Shown piece after piece: positions 8,082 to 17,297 of a stretch of DNA of 64,000 bases (its first letter is position 1; the number at the start of each line of letters is the position of its first letter). The translations under genes and the position numbers were made by a program. The DNA lies in the NCBI RefSeq assembly GCF_000472525.1, contig NZ_AWZT01000030.1:1-64000 (forward strand). The letters run 5' to 3'. The notes beneath the pieces are model-generated. The model saw nothing but the letters and a program-made list of their open reading frames with translations, was not told the DNA's origin and searched no databases. Source of the DNA: Paraburkholderia dilworthii (GTDB lineage: Bacteria; Pseudomonadota; Gammaproteobacteria; Burkholderiales; Burkholderiaceae).

Positions 8082-8744
8082 TCAACCTTGGCCCCAGTCC
8101 GGGCTGTGCGACTGCAGATGCGCCGCGATCCTTCGAGGATCGAGATACCGAGAGTGGCTGCAACGAAAGCGGTTTAGGCGCGTGCGCATGAAATGACGTA
8201 ACTCACCGCCTTGAAGCATGTTTTCCGGCAACGTTGGATCGAGAGCGCAGTCGGAGTCGGCGAAGACGGCGATGCTTTCGACCGGACACAGGAACTGTCC
8301 GAGTACCGCTCGCAAATGGCGTAATACGGGCTTTGCTCTGCGCAATGGAGAGGTTTGAACGCAGACCACACCGGGTCTCTCATGCAGAAGGAGCTCCTCC
8401 TCGTTTGCAGAGCGCGCGACTTTGCCGATCCACTCGTACTGATCGATGGCAAACACGCCAAATGCCGATATAGCCAGGCAGTCTACCCAGGTCACCGGGT
8501 TGCGCGTGTCAGGGGCATGCTCCAGTAGCACTCCGAGGCGAACGACGCATGCATCGCCGGTTATCCCCTCCAGTAGCAATCGGATACGGTTTGTTAATGG
8601 CAAACACACGCGACGGCGCTTTTCCTTCCACGGAGCTTGATCGGCGTCCCACCCTTCAGCGGCCGCACTGGGATCCTTCCACAACGCCGCGGCAGAGGTT
8701 GCGTTATTACCGGCCAGAGGATGCAGCGACTTTATCCGTTCCAT
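8082..8744 (-). CDS. NERD-like domain protein with a degenerate nuclease motif
   Basis: The start at 8744 (MERIKSLHPLAGN) follows GGAGAAC and gives 220 residues. From about residue 70 the sequence follows the NERD (nuclease-related) fold: GDACVVRLGVLLE, VDCLAISAFGVFAIDQYEW where typical members read VDhvvv..GvfviExK, then a Pro/Arg/His helix (SPLRRAKPVLRHLRAVLG) and SIAVFADSDC. The E-x-K pair expected in the core strand is replaced (IDQYEW), so nuclease activity is doubtful. NERD proteins are frequent on plasmids and integrative elements of proteobacteria, which fits the neighbourhood. Role unknown. The next identifiable sequence downstream is the VirB9-like remnant. Confidence 0.5.
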   Translation of the reverse strand: MERIKSLHPLAGNNATSAAALWKDPSAAAEGWDADQAPWKEKRRRVCLPLTNRIRLLLEGITGDACVVRLGVLLEHAPDTRNPVTWVDCLAISAFGVFAIDQYEWIGKVARSANEEELLLHERPGVVCVQTSPLRRAKPVLRHLRAVLGQFLCPVESIAVFADSDCALDPTLPENMLQGGELRHFMRTRLNRFRCSHSRYLDPRRIAAHLQSHSPDWGQG

Positions 8745-9525
8745 ATGTTCTCCGTTGATTGACTGAAGGGGGTGGTAGACGGCAGCGTGAGTTCGCCCCG
8801 CTCGTCTCTCCTCAGGACGCAGCGCAGCTTTCGGTGGCGCCACATTTCGCAGCGGGGCAAACACGTCGCTGAGCAGCGACGACTCTGGATAGCTTCAGCG
8901 TGCCATGCGTGGCGGAATGTCAAGGCAACGTCGAACGACCGAGGCAGCGAGCCCATGCATCCAGCGAAGAAATTCCTTCGATGCGTAACCCGTTGCCTCT
9001 GCTCTTCAACGCAACAAAACGTGAACGCGCGCCCGTTTGGATGTTCGCTGCTTCCGCCGAAAGCCAGGCGAAATTAGTGATCATTCGCTTCCCTATTAAC
9101 CTCATCGGATCGGTACAGTTGGTCGGTCAAGCAGTGTTGTCTTCGCCGCGGCCAACAGCCTGCGACCGCCTTGGCTCAACGTGATAAAGCCGCACAGGCA
9201 ACGCTGGCCACAGCAGTGCTCTGAACAGGCTGCTGCGGGACGAAAGTCTCGGCACGCCGAGCAGTTTGAACCAACAGGAGAATGTGAATGAAGGTATCGG
9301 GCATCTGCCGTCGACATCGGTTACGGCCACGCCAGACGAGCCGTTTTCGTTAGTCGATAACTCACCCTGAGCCGATGCGGAGGCTGTGTCGCGGCAGATT
9401 GCCCCCTCTCAGGCGCGAAGGACGACTGACTGAAAATTGCCGCAGTAAGCAGGGACTCGGTGGCCGCGACGGCCCCATATGATGGCGGGCACTGATGTGC
9501 TCCCCGACACACGGACGAGGTGAAG
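8745..9525. other. No confident gene
   Basis: Several short open frames overlap here on both strands, none with recognisable domains or a good ribosome site. The right part should hold the promoter of the recombinase at 9526. I see no strong repeats. Confidence 0.35.
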
Positions 9526-10659
9526 ATGTCTGCAATTCTTGATGTGCGCGAAGCCGTGGACAAATACCGGCTGCCCGCTGACTTCAAGGCGGTGCTCGAA
9601 GAGCTGCTCGAGCGTAATGTGGACCGTGCGAATAGCGCGGCAACGGGGAGCCCGAAAACGCTCTCGATGCAGACGCAGAAGTGCCGAACGATGACGCTCG
9701 GCAAGTCATTTGAGGAACTGCGACAAAACGGCTTCGCCTTGCAGTCTCCATACTCACTGAAGCACAAGCACGTCCAGTTCCTGGTGAACTTTTGGTTACG
9801 TAGGAAGCTGACGCGTGGCACCATCGAGAATAAACTGACGTACCTGCGAGCTCTTGCTGACTGGACGAGAAAGCCCAAACTTGTCGGCACGCTCGCCGAC
9901 TATGTCGACAGGGAAAATCACGATCTACTGCGTTCGCACGTCCCCCGAATCGATAAGTCGTGGGTGGCAAACGGCATTGACGCCGAAACGAAGATCAAAG
10001 AGGTGGCTGCGACCGACCGCAACGTCGCGGTGCAGCTAAAGCTTCAGGCGGCATTCGGTTTGCGGGTGGAGGAAAGCTTTCTGCTGCGACCAGCGCAGGC
10101 TGTACGCAATGATGGGTTATTGCATGTCACACGTGGCACGCCGGGCGGCAGAAACCGGCTTGTACCGATCGGCCTCAGGCTCGCGGTGCTCGAGGAAGCA
10201 GCGGAGTTGTCGAATCTTTACACCGGCACCACAATTCCGCATGGTTACACCAAGCAACAGTGGCGCGACCGCTATTACCACGTGCTGAGAAAGCATGGCG
10301 TCAGGCATTCTGGCATTGGGGTAACCAGTCACGGCCTGCGACATCAGTTTCTACAGCAGATGTAGGAGACACTTGCTGGCGCGCCTGCACCAATCAAACA
10401 ACAGCGCGAAAGCGCCTCGGCTAAACTGCACAGGGAAGCGAGGCAACGTGTCGTCCAAGCTGCGGGGCACAGCGACGTCTCAAAGTCGAATGCCTACCTA
10501 ACGATGAGAAATGCTGCGACAGTAAGGGTAAGTCGCGAGCTCACGCCGGAGGCCGCAAAGCGAGCAATCGTGGAGGCGCGGGGAGTCAAGAGCCAAGCCG
10601 CGGCAAATCTGGGAATTTCGCGGCAGGCTCTCTACAGATTGCTTGAACGGGACCGCTAG
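9526..10659 (+). pseudogene. Tyrosine recombinase/integrase interrupted by an in-frame amber codon
   Basis: The ATG at 9526 follows GAGG. The frame runs 377 codons to TAG at 10657-10659 but is broken by TAG at 10363-10365, so the shorter product ends at QFLQQM. Residues about 60-130 are the SAM-like core-binding domain. The catalytic Arg is in FGLRVEESF, the HxxR box in TSHGLRHQF, and only after the amber codon come AGHSDVSKSNAYL (second His and the nucleophilic Tyr) and a C-terminal Fis-type HTH (AAANLGISRQALYRLLE). The truncated protein lacks the nucleophile and cannot recombine DNA unless the codon is read through. Continued coding quality beyond the stop suggests a recent mutation. It is probably the integrase of the surrounding accessory element, and its N-domain is related to the protein at 6276-6962. 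Confidence 0.8.
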
Positions 10660-10959
10660 TAAGAACCTGTGTTGTCTTCTTTGCAAGTAGTGGTTGCCGT
10701 TCGCATTTCCCTTGATGGCAACTGCAAGCTCTAATGCCGGCACAACCGCTCCTGTCGTAAGTGGTCGTCCAACCCGCGATGACGAACGGAGGGCTGCGCG
10801 GCAGTGACGCGACGCTGCCACTTATGAGGCAGGGGTTTGCGGCGCCCCCCGACTTTTTGTTAGCGGCGGTGTAAAAGCGCCATTAGATGGCGGCGCAAAG
10901 TTGAGTAGAAACGTCAACAACAGGGGCGGTTATGGGCCGCTGTTGTTGGGCGATGGCGA

Positions 10960-11177
10960 TCAGAACGGATTGTCGATGTCGCGAGGGTGAGGATTGTCGG
11001 GAGGCGCGCGCTGTTCGTGCAGCAGGTCTTGAGCGGAATCTGGTAGTGCGAGGCGATACGCTCGCGTAGTTCGTCGATGAGTTCCACGACGGCGAGCGCC
11101 TGATCTGCGGACCAGTTGTCCGAGATCAGGAAGTCCAGGCCGTGAGTGATGCCCGAAGGCAGGTGCAGGCTCGTCAT
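10960..11177 (-). pseudogene. Small conserved gene downstream of istB, frameshifted
   Basis: The start at 11177 overlaps the istB stop as ATGA. The product begins MTSLHLPSGITHGLDFLISD with a helix ALAVVELIDELRERIASHYQ and then IPL. After that the frame changes near 11029: the sequence continues sensibly as DLLHEQRAPPDNPHPRDID ending NPF in the next frame, consistent with one lost base. Restored length is about 72 residues. I read it as an IS21-associated passenger of unknown function. Confidence 0.5.
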
Positions 11178-11937
11178 GATTTCTGCTTCTCCATGCGTGC
11201 CGCGCTGCGTTTCTTTGCGCGCTGCTCGGCCCGTTCACATGCCTCTTTCACCCGGTAGGACTCGCCTTCGATCGCGACGACTTCGGCGCGATGCAGCCGG
11301 TCCACCAGCGCGACGTCGCAGGCTGCGTTCAGAAATACCTTCGACCATTCTGCGAACGGCCGGTTTGTGGTGACCACGGTGCTCGCAGCGCCATACCGGC
11401 GGCTGATCAGCTCGCACAGCAGGTCGGCGTGGCGATTCGAGTAGGATAGGTATCCAACCTCGTCAATTACGAGCACGTGAGGCGTGGCGTACCGGTGCAG
11501 CCGCCGGCGTATCGCTGAGTCACTGTCAAGTGCGGCGAGCTCACCGAGCATCTGGCCAGCGGTTGTGAACAGCGCCGTATGCCCGTTGACGAGCGCCTGG
11601 TAGGCGAGGTTCAGCGCCAAGGTCGACTTGCCCACGCCGTTGGCGCCGATCAGTGCAACGTTGGCGGTGTCTCTGACTAACTCGAGCGACATCAGTCTTC
11701 GACAGCGGCCCGGTCGCAGCGCGTGGGCCAAGCCCAGTCAAAGTCACACAGCGGTTTGAAGCTGCCCAGATGGGCATCCCGGAGGCGTCGCTCGAGCGAA
11801 CGGCGGGCACGCTCGTCCTCTTCCCACTGCAGCAGCGGTGCAACCCAGCCGGCGTCAGTGAGATCCGGCCAATGCGCCAGCAGCCCGTACAGGCGCAGCG
11901 CGTTCGCGCGCTCCTGCAGGTTCTCAGGCGAGCTCAT
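11174..11937 (-). pseudogene. istB: istB, IS21-family helper ATPase, broken by a one-base frameshift
   Basis: Restored, this is a 254-residue AAA+/DnaC-like ATPase that assists IstA in target capture. The N-terminal part (MSSPENLQERANALRLYGLL, to about residue 80) is in one frame and the remainder in another. The change falls at about 11694-11697, where adding one C would read GAC-CTG-ATG and rejoin VED to LMSLELV. The second part holds Walker A (GANGVGKST), Walker B (HVLVIDEVGYL) and the sensor region STVVTTNRPFAEW. It overlaps istA by 14 bases upstream and the small passenger by ATGA downstream. Frameshifting as a deliberate device is not expected inside istB, so I call it a mutation. Confidence 0.85.
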
Positions 11938-12478
11938 CAGTACCTCCCGTTATCTGGTCGTAGATGTTGAGCCGGTGAGGGGTCACCAGCGTGTCCTTGC
12001 TACGCACGTGCTCGGGCAGATTCACCGTCACTGGCGGCGGTACTTTGCGCGACTCGCGCCGACGCTCCAGCGCCAGACGCACCGGATTCTGATGAGGCGC
12101 GGCATCGCTGGAGAGCGTTTCCTCGATCGCTGCCTGCAGTTGGGCGGCACCATAACGGTCGAGCGGCCGCAGCAGGTGGGCGGTGATATTGCCCAGATTG
12201 GCGCCGCGTGTAGCCGCGCGCAAGACGAGTGTGCGACTGGCCGGCGCTGCGCGGGCGAGATGGTCGAGGCCGCGATGGTGACGGGCTTCGCGTTTGGGTG
12301 CAACGAGGATGTCGATGTGCGCGGCAATCTCGATTTGCGCGCCGCGATCGTAACTGCGCACATGAGTTGCAAGCAGATCGGCGCCGTCGGGAATGCGCAC
12401 GTGCCGGGGATCGGCCCGGACAGTGAGCACGCGCCGCACGTGGGTATGCGGGATCGTGTAGCCGTTCAGATCGAAGCG

Positions 12479-12484
12479 CACATA
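12479..12484 (+). repeat. Target-site duplication CACATA, left copy
   Basis: CACATA directly abuts the left end (TGTTGAT) of the IS3-family element. The identical hexamer follows its right end. A single copy completes the istA codons for Tyr-Val. Confidence 0.85.
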
Positions 12485-13836
12485 TGTTGATACGCGCATA
12501 GAACTGACCCACTTCCGCTAGAAAATTTGGAGTGAACCCCTGAGGCTGGACCGGGGTTTGGCCAAAAACTAAGCCGCTTGCTGGACGAGACGATCCTCAA
12601 ATTGGGTGGGCGACAGATAACCTAGCGAAGAGTGCATACGTCGTGCGTTATAGACATCTTCGAGAAACACGGGAAGCCTGGACGTGACGTCCGCGAAGGT
12701 CTCGTACCCAGCGAGATAGATTTCCTCGACCTTCAGGGTCTTCATAAAGCTCTCTGCCTGCGCATTGTCATACGGGTTCCCGACTGCACTCATTGACCCA
12801 ATCAGACCGTATCGTCCAGCGCCTCCCGGTAGGCCGCACTGGCGTATTGACAACCCCTGTCGCTATGATGAATGCAGCGGCCAGGCTTGGGTCGTCGGCT
12901 CTCGACCGCAACGTCCAGTGCGGCAAGCGCCAGTTCTGTATCGATGTAACGACTCACGGCGTAGCCGACGATTCGTCGACTACAGGCGTCAATAATTGCG
13001 GCTAGGTACGCAAACCCGGACACCAGTCCGATATACGTTATGTCCGCCACCCACACCTCATTCGGGTTTGCTGGAATCCGGTTGCGATACAGGTTAGGAA
13101 AGACCGGATTACTGTGATTGTCCGTTGTCCGAACGAAGCGGCGTCTGGGCTTAACACCCAGATGGCGCTCACGCATGACCCGCGCAATCCTCTTGTGGTT
13201 GACCCTGTAGCCTCGATGGCAGAGCTCAAGGGTCACGCGACGATAGCCATATCCAGGAAATTCGTCATGGATGTCGCCGATCAGATCAACCAGCCGGTCA
13301 TCTGATAGCGCCGCTTCGTGTGCCTTGGAGCGGTAGTAGAAGGTGCTACGTGCGAGGTCGATCATTTTGCATCCTTGCCTGATCGAGCAGGATGGGGGCC
13401 GCTCACAATGGATGATGGCGCGCCGTCGTTCACGAGACGCAGCCTCGGACTTTTTTTTAAGTAGATCAAGCTCCATTGTCAACTGTCCAACCTTGCGTTC
13501 CAGCGCGGCGACCTTCGCTTCATATTCCGCAACAACGCTCGCCGCGGCCTCTTCTTCGTTCAGATCGCCTCGGTCGTACTGCGTCAACCAGAGCTGTAGA
13601 AGATTGGCAGAAAGCCCATGAGTTCGGCTTGCATCACGGCGCCCGATCTTGCCTGTGCGGATATCCGTGCACAATTGCAGCTTGAACTCGCCGCTGTGGC
13701 GTCGATAAGAACCTCTTGCTGGCATGACCTTCTCCTTCAAGTGAAGGCCCAACAAGCGTATCACTTTCCGAACTTCGCCCGGTCCAGCCTCAGGGGTTCA
13801 CTCCAAAAGTGGGTCAGTTCGCGGCGCAAATCAACA
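12485..13836. mobile_element. IS3-family insertion sequence (first copy), inside istA
   Basis: The element is 1352 bp, begins TGTTGAT and ends ATCAACA, as IS3-family ends (TG...CA) should. A perfect 28-bp subterminal inverted repeat lies at 12528-12555 and 13778-13805. GAACTGACCCACTT also recurs in inverse orientation outside it, but the left end carries about ten extra bases between these two repeat blocks, so the ends are not symmetrical. It is flanked by CACATA duplications, one base longer than usual for many IS3 elements. Its only gene is a frameshifted transposase on the minus strand. Confidence 0.85.
12569..13725 (-). pseudogene. IS3-family transposase (OrfA-OrfB), frameshifted
   Basis: The start at 13725 (MPARGSYRRHSGEFKLQLC) follows AAGGAGAAGG. 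Residues 1-100 are the OrfA HTH and leucine-zipper part, followed by an A8 run at about 13451-13458 encoding LLKKKSE, the place where IS3 elements normally shift from OrfA to OrfB. Here both parts read in one frame across it. OrfB follows with the DDE region (WVADITYIG, then HHSDRGCQYAS). Near 12812 the frame breaks: after AYREALDD the last part (YGLIGSMSAVGNPYDNAQAE with the catalytic Glu) is in another frame, consistent with one lost base. Restored length is 385 residues. As it stands the catalytic triad is not completed in one polypeptide. Confidence 0.85.
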
Positions 13837-13842
13837 CACATA
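13837..13842 (+). repeat. Target-site duplication CACATA, right copy
   Basis: Second copy of the hexamer, abutting ATCAACA at the right end of the IS3 element and continuing into the istA fragment (codons for KQPYV on the minus strand). Confidence 0.85.
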
Positions 13843-14104
13843 CGGCTGCTTGCCGACCTTCACGGCCAGTTGCAGTTCGCAAGGATACGGGTTGTCCGGC
13901 AACGCAAGCAGGCTGGGCTGCTCGCGGGCGAACGCGTCGCGCACCGTGATCGTGGGCTCTTCCCGGCAGGGACGATCCGCCGCCATGCCCGCGCACCATT
14001 GCGCGGCCTGGATGTTCAGATCGTCGAGATCGGCGAACTTGCGCGCGGCAAAGAAATTCCCACGTACATACCTGATAGCTCTTTCGACGCGTCCCTTCTC
14101 GTGG

Positions 14105-14124
14105 ATATGGGCTCGAGCCCATAT
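14105..14124. repeat. Perfect 20-bp palindrome at the left RIT end
   Basis: ATATGGGCTC is followed at once by its reverse complement. It lies between the istA fragment and the RIT inverted repeat and is absent from the right end. It is followed by AAACGAG, the inverse of the istA bases that flank the right end. Confidence 0.8.
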
Positions 14125-14131
14125 AAACGAG

Positions 14132-14148
14132 TATGGTGTGGTAAAAAA
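14132..14148 (+). repeat. RIT terminal inverted repeat, left
   Basis: TATGGTGTGGTAAAAAA, matching the complement of 18834-18850 over all 17 bases. Confidence 0.8.
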
Positions 14149-14213
14149 TATGTGCTGCTCGAATACCAACGAGGCAAAGGCAGCGTCTTTGCGGAGATCG
14201 AACAGCACATATT
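14148..14213. repeat. Hairpin-forming inverted repeat inside the left RIT end
   Basis: AATATGTGCTGCTCGA (14148-14163) and TCGAACAGCACATATT (14198-14213) pair over 15 of 16 bases around a 34-base loop. It sits between the outer repeat and the end of the third recombinase gene. It may be a recombinase-binding or crossover site, or it may terminate the trio transcript. Confidence 0.55.
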
Positions 14214-14219
14214 ATTCGG

Positions 14220-15215
14220 CTACAGTGTGCGCAGGAAGGCCATCAGGTCGGGCTGGTTGCGCCATTGCTTTTGTCCTTCGGCACCGCCTTCTACTTCGCA
14301 TGTCGCCAGCGCCCGCGCCTTTGTTTCGAGGTTGATCTCGGCATAGATGTTGGTCGTCTCCAAAGACACGTGCCCAAGCCAGCCGCGTATCGTATTGATG
14401 TCGACACCGGCCTGGAGTAGTAGCGAGGCGGTTGTATGCCGAATCAGATGTGGGTGCACATTCTTGTTGGCAAGTGACGGCGTGTTGGCTGCAGCACGGA
14501 CAGCGCAGCGCTTCACCAGGGCATGGATGCCGGAGCGCGTCATCGTCTGGTGGAACCGGTTGAGGAACACCGGCGCGGCGGCGGGCCTCCCTTCAGTCTG
14601 TGAGCGCAACGCATCGAGTGTGGATTTCCAGAGCGGGCAGCGGCGATGTTTGTTCCCCTTGCCGACGATGCTGACCGAACGCGTGTGCCAGTCAACGTCG
14701 CCAATCTTGAGCTGCGCAGCTTCGCTTGCACGCGCTCCGGAGTTAAACATGAATAGCAGTAACGCATGTTCGCGTTGCCCTTGCGCTGTATTCACGTCGG
14801 AGGCAGCAAGCAGAGCGTCCATTTCCTGCTTACTGAGATAGCTGATCTCCGGCCGACTGGTTCTCTTAACGGGAATCAGATGAATCTGTGCCCACCAGTC
14901 GATGTATTCCGGCGCATGTTCGCCGATGAAACGAGCCAGCGCATGGATGCCGCCGAGCCGCTGATTTCGTGTGCTGACCATACAGTGGCGCTGTTCTTCC
15001 ATGTGCGTCAGGAACAGGCGGACCATTTGCGCGGAGAGATCATCAACGGTCAGGCGGTCGATCCGCTTGTCGACCTTGGCGGCCAGATACGGAAGCAACA
15101 GCATGAGCATGTCGCGGTAACTTCTTTGCGTATTGATGGCAAAGTTACGTTCGCCCACCAGATACTCGATCAGGAAACGTCGGATCCACGGACCCAGCAG
15201 GGATGAGTTATCCAT
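14220..15215 (-). CDS. ritC: Third tyrosine recombinase of the RIT element (RitC)
   Basis: The start at 15215 (MDNSSLLGPWIRRFLIEYL) is preceded by GAGGT and overlaps the ritB stop by 8 bases, giving 331 residues. Residues 1-110 are the SAM-like core-binding domain (NFAINTQRSYRDMLMLLLPY). The catalytic domain keeps the first Arg (FNSGARASEAAQL), the HxxR box (HPHLIRHTTAS), the second His (WLGHVSLETTN) and the Tyr (IYAEI). It should therefore be catalytically competent. RIT recombinases are thought to act together in moving the element. The role of each member is not settled. With ritA disrupted, mobility would need complementation. Confidence 0.85.
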   Translation of the reverse strand: MDNSSLLGPWIRRFLIEYLVGERNFAINTQRSYRDMLMLLLPYLAAKVDKRIDRLTVDDLSAQMVRLFLTHMEEQRHCMVSTRNQRLGGIHALARFIGEHAPEYIDWWAQIHLIPVKRTSRPEISYLSKQEMDALLAASDVNTAQGQREHALLLFMFNSGARASEAAQLKIGDVDWHTRSVSIVGKGNKHRRCPLWKSTLDALRSQTEGRPAAAPVFLNRFHQTMTRSGIHALVKRCAVRAAANTPSLANKNVHPHLIRHTTASLLLQAGVDINTIRGWLGHVSLETTNIYAEINLETKARALATCEVEGGAEGQKQWRNQPDLMAFLRTL

Positions 15216-16149
15216 GTTGCACCTCAAGGACGTAAGTTTCAAAGCGCGTGCTCGCTTCATTCAGCAACTCGGGCGTCAGGGTAAGGTAGCGTTGGGTGCC
15301 CGCGAGATCAATGTGGCCGAGATAGGTGGCGAGCTGCGGCAACAACAGTTGCAAATCCGCGCCGCAGCGATACCAGGCGATTAGCCGGTGCACTGCGCCT
15401 GAGTGCCGCAAATCATGCAGCCTCGGCTGGCAGGACACACCGCCTTCGCGTTGGATATTTGCCAGGGTGCGCTGTCGCTGAAAGGCCCTGCACACAGCTT
15501 TCTGGCTCAGGGGGCGACCATCGCGTAAGCAGAAGAACGGCGCGGCCGGTGCCTGCCCAAATCTCTGGTTGCGTTGCCGTGCATAAGCTTGCATTGCACT
15601 ATTCAGATGTGCGCCAAGCGGAACCAGCCTCGATCTGTAGAATTTGCTCTCGCGCACGTGCAGGACGGCTTCGTCGAGATTGACATCCCGCATGGTTAGC
15701 CGCAAGGCTTCGCCATGGCGGAGGCAAGCGCCGTACAGAATCAGAATGAGTGCACGCAAAACGTATGCATCCAGCAGACCGTATGGACTGCATGCCGCCG
15801 ACGCCACGTCGAGCAGGCGCTTTAATTCCTGCTGCGAATAAATATACGGTGTCAGTGGTTGCGGCAATTTCGGACTGTAGCGAGGAAGCGGAGAAGCCGT
15901 GACATATCCACGCGAGAGTGCAAAACGAAACAGGCAGTCAAGTACCGACCTTCTCTTACCCCAATGGTTAGTCAGCGGCCTGTTGCCAGTCAGGAAGTCG
16001 TGTACCTGTTCGACTGTGACCGACTCCACATCAATGTTGCCATCAAGCCGGTGGCAGAATGAGGCAAGCGTGGCCGCCTCAGAATTGAAGCGCATGCCCA
16101 ACGCCCGTTTGTGGCTCACGTATTGGGCGACAAGTTCGGAGAGCTTCAT
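15208..16149 (-). CDS. ritB: Second tyrosine recombinase of the RIT element (RitB)
   Basis: The ATG at 16149 (MKLSELVAQYVSHKRALG) overlaps the ritA stop as ATGA, giving 313 residues. I preferred it to an upstream start 33 bases earlier because of this coupling. The core-binding domain (FNSEAATLASFCHRLDG) is followed by the catalytic Arg (GACLRHGEALRL), the HxxR box (RLHDLRHSGAV), GH (YLGHIDLAG) and Tyr (TQRYLTL). All expected residues are present. An insertion-like segment (LIAWYRCGADLQLLLPQL) between HxxR and GH is longer than in the neighbours. It is translationally coupled to both flanking recombinases. Confidence 0.85.
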   Translation of the reverse strand: MKLSELVAQYVSHKRALGMRFNSEAATLASFCHRLDGNIDVESVTVEQVHDFLTGNRPLTNHWGKRRSVLDCLFRFALSRGYVTASPLPRYSPKLPQPLTPYIYSQQELKRLLDVASAACSPYGLLDAYVLRALILILYGACLRHGEALRLTMRDVNLDEAVLHVRESKFYRSRLVPLGAHLNSAMQAYARQRNQRFGQAPAAPFFCLRDGRPLSQKAVCRAFQRQRTLANIQREGGVSCQPRLHDLRHSGAVHRLIAWYRCGADLQLLLPQLATYLGHIDLAGTQRYLTLTPELLNEASTRFETYVLEVQHG

Positions 16150-16832
16150 AGCAGACTCCCCAAATCGATTTCGGCCACACACCGCAGTCCGGTCAGGTCA
16201 ACCTTCGCATAGGCTCTCGTCGACGAAGCGCTGCGATGGCCGAGATGGTCCCCGATCTCCTTCAGGGCAAAGCCAGCGTCAAGTAAATGCCGGGCGTTGG
16301 CGTGCCTCAGGCAATGTGCGCCATGTCGCGGGATATCGATACCAAGCGTCGCAAGACGCGAGCGGACAATGCTACTTACGCGTCCGGGTGATAGCGGTCG
16401 GATCGGCGCCTCGACCGACAGGAACAGCTCGCGATGGGCGCTTCGTGGACGCGCTTCCTTCAGGTAACGCAGAATGGCGTTTCCAACTGTCGCCACCAGC
16501 GGGTATTGCTGTGTGCAACGTTGCTTGGGACGATGGACATGAAGGATCTCGCCGCACCAGTCTACATCCTCCAGGCGGAGCCGGACTACCTCGCCGCGCC
16601 GCAGTCCGTAGACAACCAGCAGCATGATCATCGCACGGTTGCGTAGATCGATCGTGCTGTCGCCGACAAAGCTGGCGACGAACCTTTGCACATCTTCCCA
16701 ATCCGGCCCGAGCGGCAACCCCTCCTCTCTGTACACCACTGATGCTTCAATGCCCGACGCAACGTTGGTAGCCCACCCTTGTCCTTCTACGTACCGGAAG
16801 AAATTACGGAGCGTGCTCGCAAGCGCGTGTAA

Positions 16833-16837
16833 CGGAG
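16833..16837 (+). repeat. Target-site duplication CGGAG, left copy
   Basis: CGGAG precedes the left end (TGGAGCGGCCCC) of the second IS3-family element and recurs at 18168-18172. Confidence 0.8.
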
Positions 16838-16895
16838 TGGAGCGGCCCCATGCATCTGAGGACACAAGGACTCTTTTAAAATAACGGATAGTCTT

Positions 16896-17297
16896 GTGTC
16901 TAACATTAAGCCTAGTCATTACGTGGAACCCATCGAAATTCTGAGTGAACCGGAGCGCCGTCGGCGGCGCACGGCGCAAGAAAAAATCGCCATCGTGCAG
17001 GAGACGCTGACACCGGGCGCATCGGTGTCAGCCGTTGCCCGACGGCATGGCGTGAACCCGAATCAGGTGTTCGGCTGGCGCAAGCAATATCAGGAAGGCA
17101 GTCTGGCGGCAGTAAAAGCTGGCGAGACCGTGGTGCCGGCATCCGAACTCGCCGCAGCCATCAAGGAAATCAAGGAACTGCAACGACTACTCGGGAAGAA
17201 GACGATGGAGGTCGAAATCCTGAAGGAAGCCGTGGAATGGGGCCGCTCAAAAAACCTGATTGCGCGCTCGCCCTTGCTGCCGGGGGACGACCATTGA
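16896..17297 (+). CDS. IS3-family (IS2 group) OrfA, DNA-binding subunit
   Basis: This 133-residue product, starting at GTG, holds a Trp-rich HTH (AQEKIAIVQETLTPGASVSA, VARRHGVNPNQVFGWRKQY) and a leucine-zipper helix (ELAAAIKEIKELQRLLGKKT, MEVEILKEAVEW) that normally continues into OrfAB. It would bind the terminal repeats and, alone, act as a repressor in IS2-type elements. The frame crosses a canonical A-AAA-AAC slippery heptamer at 17249-17255 and ends at 17297 inside orfB. An orfA ATG is not available near the start. Confidence 0.88.
   Translation: MSNIKPSHYVEPIEILSEPERRRRRTAQEKIAIVQETLTPGASVSAVARRHGVNPNQVFGWRKQYQEGSLAAVKAGETVVPASELAAAIKEIKELQRLLGKKTMEVEILKEAVEWGRSKNLIARSPLLPGDDH

Noticed and set aside
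14016..14210. Small frame MCCSISAKTL... at the RIT left end
   Set aside because: It is a product of the hairpin and istA sequence in a wrong frame.
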